This document shows, piece after piece, positions 6,342-11,197 of a stretch of 11,197 nt of DNA. This DNA is from Gammaproteobacteria bacterium (GTDB lineage: Bacteria; Pseudomonadota; Gammaproteobacteria; DSM-26407): NCBI GenBank assembly GCA_028694565.1, contig JAQVKR010000045.1, forward strand, positions 1-11,197. The letters run 5' to 3'. Each line of letters begins with the position of its first letter. Position 1 is the stretch's first letter. A program made the translations under genes and the position numbers. The notes below the pieces were generated by a model. That model worked only from the letters and a program-made list of their open reading frames with translations. It was not told the DNA's origin and ran no database searches.

Positions 6342-7070
6342 TTACCTGTCCCGGGGCGCCGCGTCCGGCTCCGGGGCCAGCCGGAATCGCTCCAGCAACT
6401 CGAAGGGCGAGCCGCGATCCGGCTGCCGGTAGAGCGCCAGGCCGGTGACGGCCAGCGGCTCCCGGCACAGGGGCGCCACGACCGGCGCCAGGGCGAGCCG
6501 CAGCTGTTCCCGGGAAGCTTCGTCGAGGCGGCCGGTCAGGGTCAGATGGAAGCGGAACTCCTCCATCACGTAAGGATAGCCCCAGCTCGCCAGCAGCCGT
6601 TCCTGGCGCGGGGTCAGGCCGGCCCGGCGGCGCCGGGCGAGCTCCGGCTCCGGCGCCGGGGCCCGGAAGGCATCCAGCTCCCGTACGCAGGCGGCGGCGA
6701 GCTCCGCGACCGCCGGGCAGTCCGCGGCAGGACGCAGGGCCAGGAACCCGTCCAGCGCCGCGAGGCCGAGGGGGGGGATGGCGAACGCCGGCCGGGTGGC
6801 GCTGAAACGCGCCACGGCTGCGATGAGCTGCTTGCGCGCAACCCCTGGCCGCAGCTGGAAGGGGGGCTTGAGCGTGGCGTGGAATCCGTACCGGCGCGGG
6901 GTCGCGGTGATGGCGGCCAGCCAGTCCGCGTCGAAGCCCGGCAGCGGCCCGGCGGGATAGTCGGCGCCCTGCTCCGGGTCGCGTCCGAGCCACCGGCAGC
7001 CGAAGCGCCACAGGGGCGAATCCGGCTCCGGGGCGTAGTAGATCGCGAAACGTGCCCGGGCGTCGCTCAT
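6342..7070 (-). CDS. DUF1045 phosphonate-operon protein, 2H phosphoesterase type
   Basis: A 242-residue protein of the DUF1045 family found in phn operons of many proteobacteria but not in E. coli. Two HxT motifs are visible, HATLKPPF (H64, T66) and HLTLTG (H175, T177). Their number and spacing match the 2H phosphoesterase superfamily, which hydrolyses cyclic phosphates, including 1'',2''-cyclic phosphate of ADP-ribose. The N-terminus RFAIYYAPEPDSPLW and the GPLPGFD segment are family hallmarks. Its start overlaps the phnM stop by one base (TGATG), indicating tight coupling. Because the adjacent PhnP lacks its catalytic residues, this is the best candidate to open 5-phosphoribosyl 1,2-cyclic phosphate before PhnN acts. 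From memory, such a role has been suggested for this family, which has been called RcsF in phn loci; I cannot verify that here. Confidence 0.88.
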   Translation of the reverse strand: MSDARARFAIYYAPEPDSPLWRFGCRWLGRDPEQGADYPAGPLPGFDADWLAAITATPRRYGFHATLKPPFQLRPGVARKQLIAAVARFSATRPAFAIPPLGLAALDGFLALRPAADCPAVAELAAACVRELDAFRAPAPEPELARRRRAGLTPRQERLLASWGYPYVMEEFRFHLTLTGRLDEASREQLRLALAPVVAPLCREPLAVTGLALYRQPDRGSPFELLERFRLAPEPDAAPRDR

Positions 7071-8215
7071 CAGTAGACGCGCATTCCGGCGCGCCAGACC
7101 TCGCGCACCAGGGGAAAGCGATGGTACTCGTGCACCCGCACCAGATCCCCGCGCAGGCCCGGCTCGATGCTGCCGCGGTCGCCGAGACGGGCCGCGCGGG
7201 CCGGATTCCGGCTCACCCTGGCCACCGCGTCGGGCAGGGAGATGGACGCCACGCTCTCCTCCAGGGCGAAGGCCGCCTGGAGCAGGCTGCCCGGGAAGTA
7301 GTCCGATGAGACGATGTCCAGCAGGTCCGCCTCGGCCAGCGCCCGGGCCGAGACATTGCCCGAGTGGGAGCCGCCGCGGACCAGGTTCGGAGCCCCCATC
7401 AGCACCTGCAGGCCGTGGTGGCGGGCGGCGCGGGCCGCCTCCAGGGTGGTGGGAAACTCGGCGATGGACATGCCCAGCGCCCGGGCCGCCTCCACGTGGG
7501 CCGGCTCGGCGTCGTCATGGCTCGCGAGCGGCAGTCCGCGCTCGTGGCACCGCGCCACGATGTGGGCGCGGTTGCCGCCGCTGTGGTCGCGGCTGGAGCG
7601 GATCTGGCGGTCCATGAAGGCATCCATCTCGGCGTCGCTGAGGCGGTACTTGCCCTGATAGTACTCCCGGTACTTGTCCAGGTTCACGAACTGGCGCTGC
7701 CCCGGCGCGTGGTCCATCACCGAGACCAGGCGCACCAGCCCGTTGCCGTCGAAATTGTGGAACAGCCGGGTCAGATCCGGGTGGCCCAGCTCGCAGCGCA
7801 GGTGCAGGAAATGCTCCGCGCGGGTGGCGTTCTCGGCCTGGGCGAGGGTGACGGCGGTGGCCATGTCGTCCAGGTTCTCCATGCGGGCGCTGCCGTCCTT
7901 CACGTCGCCGAGCGCCAGGGCGTCGAACACGGTGGTGATGCCCGCCGCCACCACCTGGGCGTCGTGGGCCACCACCGCCGGCAGCGAGGGCCAGCGCACG
8001 CCCGGGCGCGGGGTGAAGTGCTTCTCCAGGTTGTCGGTGTGCAGCTCCACCAGCCCCGGCAGCAGGAAATCGCCCTCCAGGTCGGTGGCCCCGGCGACGC
8101 TGGTGACGCCCCTGTCCACGGCGCGGATGACGCCGCCGGCCACCTGGACGGTGCCGGGAAAGACCTCGGTGGCGGTCACCACCCGGGCATTGGTCAACAA
8201 CAGGCTGTTGCTCAT
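7070..8215 (-). CDS. phnM: Alpha-D-ribose 1-methylphosphonate 5-triphosphate diphosphatase PhnM
   Basis: An amidohydrolase-fold enzyme that removes pyrophosphate from the ribosyl phosphonate triphosphate, producing the 5-phosphate substrate of the C-P lyase. The 381 residues match the family length (about 378). Metal-binding and active-site motifs are present: ELHTDNLEKH (H59, D61, K65, H66), HLRCEL, VMDHAPGQRQF, LASHDD and SSDYFPGSLL. The C-terminal strand closes with the usual VREVWRAGMRVY. The start is supported by GGAG about 9 bases upstream. It follows phnL after 49 bp and is coupled to the DUF1045 gene by TGATG at 7068-7072. Nothing suggests loss of function. Confidence 0.96.
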   Translation of the reverse strand: MSNSLLLTNARVVTATEVFPGTVQVAGGVIRAVDRGVTSVAGATDLEGDFLLPGLVELHTDNLEKHFTPRPGVRWPSLPAVVAHDAQVVAAGITTVFDALALGDVKDGSARMENLDDMATAVTLAQAENATRAEHFLHLRCELGHPDLTRLFHNFDGNGLVRLVSVMDHAPGQRQFVNLDKYREYYQGKYRLSDAEMDAFMDRQIRSSRDHSGGNRAHIVARCHERGLPLASHDDAEPAHVEAARALGMSIAEFPTTLEAARAARHHGLQVLMGAPNLVRGGSHSGNVSARALAEADLLDIVSSDYFPGSLLQAAFALEESVASISLPDAVARVSRNPARAARLGDRGSIEPGLRGDLVRVHEYHRFPLVREVWRAGMRVY

Positions 8216-8250
8216 TCAGCGGGCTCCGTTCCTGTAATGTGCGCCGGGTG

Positions 8251-8264
8251 CGGGGAACGCCCCG
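8251..8264 (-). other. Short GC hairpin after phnL stop (CGGGG-AACG-CCCCG on plus strand)
   Basis: A 5-bp perfect GC stem with a 4-base loop begins next to the phnL stop codon, in the 49-bp phnL-phnM gap. It is too short and lacks a U-tract for a terminator. It might protect the upstream mRNA or mark a processing point, or be chance in GC-rich DNA. Confidence 0.25.
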
Positions 8265-8969
8265 TCAGGCGGCGGCCGGGGCGGCCGCCGTCATGTCGTG
8301 GACGGCGGTGGCCACGGCCTCGCGCACCTCGGCATCGTGGAAGATGCCCACCACCGCCGCGCCGCCCGCCTTGGCCTCCTCGATGAGCCGTATCACCACG
8401 GCGCGGTTGGTCGCGTCGAGAGAGGCGGTGGGCTCGTCGAGCAGCAGCACCGGGTAGCCGGGCAGAAAGCCGCGGGCGATGTTCACCCGCTGCTGCTCGC
8501 CGCCGGAGAAGGTGCTCGGCGCCAGCTCCATCAGCCGCGCGGAGATGTTCAGCCGCTCCAGCAGCGCCGCGGCCTTGCGCCGCGCGACGGCTGCCATCTC
8601 CCCCCGCAGGCGCAGGGGCTCGGCGACCACGTCCACGGCCGGCACCCGCGGGACCGCCCTCAGGAATTGGCTCACGTAGCCGATCGTTTCCCGGCGCACC
8701 TCGAGCACCCTGCGCGGCTCCGCGCCGGCCAGATCGAGCAGCGCCCCGCGGTGCCGTATCCAGACCCGCCCCCGCTGCAGCCGGTAGTTGGCATAGAGGG
8801 AGCGCAGCAGGGTGCTCTTGCCGGCGCCGGACGGGCCGTTGAGCACCAGGCACTCCCCCGCGCGCACCTCGAATTCCACGCCGCGGAGCACCTCCATGGC
8901 GACCCCGCCCTGGTTGTGCAGCGTGAAGGTCTTGCCCAGGTTCTCCACGCGGATCATCACATCGCTCAT
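8265..8969 (-). CDS. phnL: C-P lyase ABC-type ATPase PhnL
   Basis: An ABC-class nucleotide-binding protein of 234 residues, matching PhnL in length. It has Walker A GPSGAGKST (45-53), Q101, signature FSGGEQQR (154-161), Walker B VLLLDEP (174-180) and switch H211. The VENLGKTFTLHNQGG start and YVSQFLRAVPRV segment are PhnL hallmarks. No membrane partner is encoded nearby; in the C-P lyase pathway PhnL helps PhnGHI attach the ribosyl triphosphate to the phosphonate and binds the core with PhnK. It starts 10 bp after the phnK stop, and the phnK stop codon itself forms part of its Shine-Dalgarno (TGAGGG). The C-terminus is an alanine-rich tail (TAAAPAAA). Confidence 0.95.
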   Translation of the reverse strand: MSDVMIRVENLGKTFTLHNQGGVAMEVLRGVEFEVRAGECLVLNGPSGAGKSTLLRSLYANYRLQRGRVWIRHRGALLDLAGAEPRRVLEVRRETIGYVSQFLRAVPRVPAVDVVAEPLRLRGEMAAVARRKAAALLERLNISARLMELAPSTFSGGEQQRVNIARGFLPGYPVLLLDEPTASLDATNRAVVIRLIEEAKAGGAAVVGIFHDAEVREAVATAVHDMTAAAPAAA

Positions 8970-8979
8970 CGACGGGCCC

Positions 8980-9765
8980 TCAGGGCTGCAGCACGGAGGA
9001 GACCAGCAGCTGGGTGTACGGATGCTGGGGATCGTCCAGCACCTGGTCGGTCAGTCCGCTCTCCACCACCTCGCCCCGGCGCATCACCAGCAGCCGGTGG
9101 GCGAGCAGGCGCGTCACCGCCAGGTCGTGGGTGACCACCACCGCCGCCAGGCCCAGGTCGGCGACCAGGCCGCGCAGCAGGTCCAGCAGGCGCGCCTGCA
9201 CCGAGACGTCCAGGCCGCCGGTGGGCTCGTCCATGAAGACCAGCCGCGGCTGGGTCACCAGGTTGCGGGCGATCTGCAGCCGCTGCTGCATGCCGCCGGA
9301 GAAAGTGTCGGGGCGGTCGTCGATGCGCCCGGCGTCGATCTCCACCCGCTCCAGCCAGGCGCGGGCGGTTTCGCGGATGCGCCCGTAGTGGCGGGCGCCG
9401 ACCGCCATCAGCCGCTCGCCCACGTTGCCCCCGGCGCTCACCGCCAGGCGCAGGCCGTCGCGGGGGTTCTGGTGCACGATCCCCCAGTCGGTGCGCATCA
9501 GCAGCCGCCGCTCCGCCTCGCCGAGCCCGTAGATGTCCACCGTGCCCTGGTGGCGGGTCCGGTAGAGGACCCGCCCCGCCGCGGGCCGCAGCCGCGCCGA
9601 GAGGCAGGCGAGCAGGGTCGACTTGCCCGAACCCGACTCCCCCACGATTCCCAGCACCTCGCCGGCATGGAGATCGAGATCCACGTCCCGGCAGCCGAGC
9701 GTGCCGCCGTACCAGTGGCTCACCCCCACCGCCCGCAGCAGCGGCTGTTCCGTCTCGTTCGTCAT
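8980..9765 (-). CDS. phnK: C-P lyase ABC-type ATPase PhnK
   Basis: An ABC-class ATPase of 261 residues that docks on the PhnGHIJ core, through PhnJ, and is required for phosphonate use. It has Walker A GESGSGKST (42-50), Q99 in VHQNPRDGLR, signature FSGGMQQR (155-162), Walker B LVFMDEP (175-181) and switch H213. The WGIVHQNPRDGLR and DQVLDDPQHPYTQLLVSS segments are characteristic of PhnK, the latter shared with Dpp/Opp-type ATPases. Upstream, 178 bp separate it from phnJ. These contain an inverted repeat and a weak Shine-Dalgarno (AAAAGG, about 11 bases before ATG), so its translation is not coupled to phnJ here. This may alter PhnK dosage. Confidence 0.95.
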   Translation of the reverse strand: MTNETEQPLLRAVGVSHWYGGTLGCRDVDLDLHAGEVLGIVGESGSGKSTLLACLSARLRPAAGRVLYRTRHQGTVDIYGLGEAERRLLMRTDWGIVHQNPRDGLRLAVSAGGNVGERLMAVGARHYGRIRETARAWLERVEIDAGRIDDRPDTFSGGMQQRLQIARNLVTQPRLVFMDEPTGGLDVSVQARLLDLLRGLVADLGLAAVVVTHDLAVTRLLAHRLLVMRRGEVVESGLTDQVLDDPQHPYTQLLVSSVLQP

Positions 9766-9803
9766 CAGCGTTTCTGCCTTTTCCCCGAGGCCCTGTATGA
9801 ATG

Positions 9804-9941
9804 GACAGGATTGACAGGATTAACTGGGATGAGTTGTTGACCCCGGAAACCCGGGCACCCCAGCGGGCCGACAAAGGCGGCAGCGGCGGATGCACCCCCG
9901 TGTCGACCCGGGAAAATCCCGTCAATCCTGTAAATCCTGTC
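9804..9941. repeat. Inverted-repeat element of 9-bp ACAGGATT-type units between phnJ and phnK
   Basis: The left arm has two tandem GACAGGATT units (9804-9821) followed by a degenerate AACTGGGAT. The right arm, read on the minus strand, is GACAGGATT, TACAGGATT, GACGGGATT (9941 back to 9915). The outer 18 bases pair with one mismatch, and pairing continues outward 4 bp to 9800/9945, one of them a G-T wobble. The arms are notably AT-richer than the surroundings and enclose about 84 bases with no recognisable gene. The right arm touches the phnJ stop codon (9944-9946). It looks like a small palindromic repeat element of REP/MITE type; similar ACAGGATT tandem units are, in my recollection, scattered between genes in many bacteria. 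In the operon mRNA the arms could form a long stem. Confidence 0.7.
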
Positions 9942-9943
9942 TA

Positions 9944-10861
9944 TTAAATTTCCTGGACTTGACCCACCGCCTCGGGCTCCGGTCCCCTGTGGCCGGCGTC
10001 GCGGCGCTCGCGGCAGTGGTCGCTGTCGGAGCAGACGAACATGCGCCCGCCGCGGTCGTCCACCACCACCTCGTCGAGGAAGCTGTCCCCGGCGCCGCAC
10101 AGCGCGCAGCAGGCATCCCAGCGCTGCACCTCGAAGGGGTGATCCTCGAAGTCGAGGCTCTTCACCTCGGTATGGGGCGGCACCGCGTAGATGCGCTTCT
10201 CGCGCCCGGCGCCGAAGAGCTGCAGCGCCGGCATGCGATCCATCTTCGGATTGTCGAACTTCGGGATCGGCGAGGGTGCCATCACGTAGCGGCCGTTCAC
10301 CAGCACCGGGTAGTTGTAGGCGGTGCTGATGCGGCCGCAGCGGGCGATGTCCTCGTAGAGCTTCACGTGCATCACCCCGTAGTCGGCCAGGGCGTGCATG
10401 CGCCGCGTCTCCGGTTCACGCGGCTCCATGAAGCGCAGGGGCTCGGGAATGGGCACCTGGTAGACGAGGATCTGGTCCTCCCGCAGCGGCCGCTCGGGGA
10501 TGCGGTGGCGGGTCTGGATCAGCGTCGCCTCGGCCGTGCGCCCGGTGGTGGCCACCCCGGTGGTGCGGGCGAGAAAGCGGCGGATGTTCACCGCGTTGGT
10601 GGTGTCGTCGGACCCCTGGTCGATCACCTTCAGCACGTCATCGGGGCCGATGACGCTGGCGGTCACCTGGATTCCCCCGGTCCCCCAGCCGTAGGGCAGC
10701 GGCATCTCCCGCCCGCCGAAGGGCACCTGGTGCCCCGGGATGGCCACCGCCTTGAGGATGGCGCGGCGGATCATGCGCTTGGTCTGCTCGTCCAGATAGG
10801 CGAAGTTGTAGCCCTCCAGCGGCGCGCCGGCGGTCGAGCCATCCATTCCCCGCATCGTCAT
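9944..10861 (-). CDS. phnJ: C-P lyase PhnJ (radical SAM, alpha-D-ribose 1-methylphosphonate 5-phosphate lyase)
   Basis: Catalytic subunit that cleaves the C-P bond with an Fe-S cluster and S-adenosylmethionine, giving alkane and 5-phosphoribosyl 1,2-cyclic phosphate. The sequence follows E. coli PhnJ almost without gaps, from GYNFAYLDEQTKRMIRRAI to RMFVCSDSDHC, with an 11-residue N-terminal extension and a C-terminal tail (305 against 281). The cysteine set CX2CX21CX5C is intact at C252, C255, C277 and C283. The glycyl-radical position is conserved as G43 (AIPGHQVPFGG). An extra cysteine precedes the motif (C251). The start ATG overlaps the phnI stop (ATGA, 10858-10861), so translation is normally coupled to phnI. 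A second ATG two codons later is possible. An open frame continues upstream but is only a shadow of phnI. Confidence 0.96.
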   Translation of the reverse strand: MTMRGMDGSTAGAPLEGYNFAYLDEQTKRMIRRAILKAVAIPGHQVPFGGREMPLPYGWGTGGIQVTASVIGPDDVLKVIDQGSDDTTNAVNIRRFLARTTGVATTGRTAEATLIQTRHRIPERPLREDQILVYQVPIPEPLRFMEPREPETRRMHALADYGVMHVKLYEDIARCGRISTAYNYPVLVNGRYVMAPSPIPKFDNPKMDRMPALQLFGAGREKRIYAVPPHTEVKSLDFEDHPFEVQRWDACCALCGAGDSFLDEVVVDDRGGRMFVCSDSDHCRERRDAGHRGPEPEAVGQVQEI

Positions 10862-11197
10862 TCCCCCGCTTCCCGCCGCGCTTCCCAGTCCGCCCGCAGA
10901 CGGCGGATCAGCTCCAGCTCCGACTGGAAGTCCACGTAGTGGGGCAGCTTGAGATGCTGCACGAATCCGGAGGCCTCCACGTTGTCGCTGTGCATGAGCA
11001 CGAACTCCTCGTCCTGCGCCGGGGAATCCGCCGCCTAGTCCAGCTCGGCGGCGCGCAGGGCCCGCTCCACCAGCGCCATGGACATGGCCTTGCGCTCGTT
11101 GTGGCCGAAGGCGAGCCCGTAGCCGCGGGTGAACCGGGGAGGCTCGGTGGCGCTGCCCTTGAACTGGTTGATCATCTCGCACTCGGTCACGGTGAGG
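10858..11197 (-). pseudogene. phnI: PhnI C-terminal part, interrupted by an in-frame amber codon; 5' end outside window
   Basis: PhnI is a core C-P lyase subunit; with PhnG, PhnH and PhnL it couples phosphonate to ribose triphosphate by displacing adenine of ATP. The frame entering at 11196 reads LTVTECEMINQFKGSATEP, then RGYGLAFGHNERKAMSMAL and ERALRAAELD, and then meets TAG at 11035-11037. After it the same frame continues for 58 conserved residues (PAQDEEFVLMHSDNVEASGF, QHLKLPHYVDFQSELELI) to the natural stop at 10858-10860. The HLKLPH histidines correspond to the metal-binding pair reported for E. coli PhnI (H328/H333), so truncation would remove essential residues. It may be a recent nonsense mutation, a base-call error (TAC or TAT to TAG) or readthrough. 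No other damage is seen. Type is given as pseudogene only because of the stop. Confidence 0.85.
11035..11037 (-). other. phnI: In-frame TAG stop inside phnI
   Basis: On the minus strand the codons read GAC-TAG-GCG-GCG-GAT, lying in the variable linker between ERALRAAELD and PAQDEEFVL. One base change to TAC/TAT (Tyr), CAG (Gln) or GAG (Glu) restores the full frame. Conservation on both sides places the stop inside the original gene and not at a true end. Confidence 0.9.

Noticed and set aside
4917..7011. A very long minus-strand open frame running upstream of PhnP through phnN and most of the DUF1045 gene
   Set aside because: Upstream of 5679 its translation is arginine/glycine/alanine-rich shadow sequence over recognisable phnN and DUF1045 coding frames; only the PhnP part is real.
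7364..8386. Plus-strand open frame of about 340 codons antisense to phnM
   Set aside because: Low-complexity composition with no motifs. It mirrors the GC-rich phnM codons, for which every catalytic motif is present on the minus strand.
8265..9765. PhnK and PhnL as subunits of an ABC importer
   Set aside because: No permease or binding-protein gene is nearby, and both match C-P lyase-associated ATPases in motifs and position.
8812..9840. Plus-strand open frame of about 340 codons antisense to phnK
   Set aside because: His/Gln/Ala-rich shadow of an ABC ATPase gene with complete Walker and signature motifs on the other strand.
9831..9914. A small gene or transposase inside the inverted-repeat element
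   Set aside because: Only about 84 bases lie between the arms, with no start plus Shine-Dalgarno and no recognisable peptide.
10862..11182. Long N-terminal extension of PhnJ
   Set aside because: This stretch is phnI in another frame, and PhnJ homology begins near GYNFAYLDEQ.

Overview
The window is very GC-rich and densely coded. Gene content (a proteobacterial Lon, a stand-alone bacteriohemerythrin, a glycine-zipper lipoprotein with a small PepSY-like protein upstream of a PhoP/PhoQ-type pair, and a C-P lyase operon) suggests a gammaproteobacterium, perhaps near Chromatiales/Ectothiorhodospiraceae. That placement is inferred from gene content and base composition only. No stretch over 300 bases lacks a gene, and I saw no tRNA, rRNA, CRISPR array or transposase.

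Left part, plus strand (1-4916): the C-terminal part of a Lon protease (start outside the window); a hemerythrin with all seven iron ligands; then a probable four-gene unit of glycine-zipper lipoprotein, small exported PepSY-like protein, OmpR/PhoP-family response regulator and PhoQ-like histidine kinase. The unit is preceded by a perfect GTTCAG-N5-GTTCAG direct repeat (11-bp period, typical of OmpR/PhoP-family operators), a possible -10 element and a GC-rich leader hairpin. This suggests autoregulation of an envelope-stress circuit.

Right part, minus strand (11197 down to 4876): the 3' part of a carbon-phosphorus lyase operon in the order phnI-phnJ-phnK-phnL-phnM-DUF1045-phnN-phnP. PhnI/PhnJ belong to the core lyase, PhnK/PhnL are ABC-type ATPases, and PhnM releases pyrophosphate from the ribosyl triphosphonate. 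A 1,2-cyclic phosphodiesterase step is then needed before PhnN makes PRPP. Several junctions overlap (phnI/phnJ, phnM/DUF1045, phnN/phnP), so translation is probably coupled. The operon's 3' end runs 41 bp into the 3' end of the histidine kinase gene on the other strand.

Three things stand out. (1) The PhnP homologue has lost essentially its whole catalytic metal site, mostly to glycine, while keeping the structural zinc ligands. The neighbouring DUF1045 protein has two intact HxT motifs of the 2H phosphoesterase superfamily and is a good candidate to do PhnP's reaction. (2) phnI carries an in-frame amber codon 58 codons before its natural end, upstream of the conserved HLKLPH metal-binding motif. 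(3) The phnJ-phnK junction, normally tight, holds an inverted repeat built of 9-bp ACAGGATT-type units.
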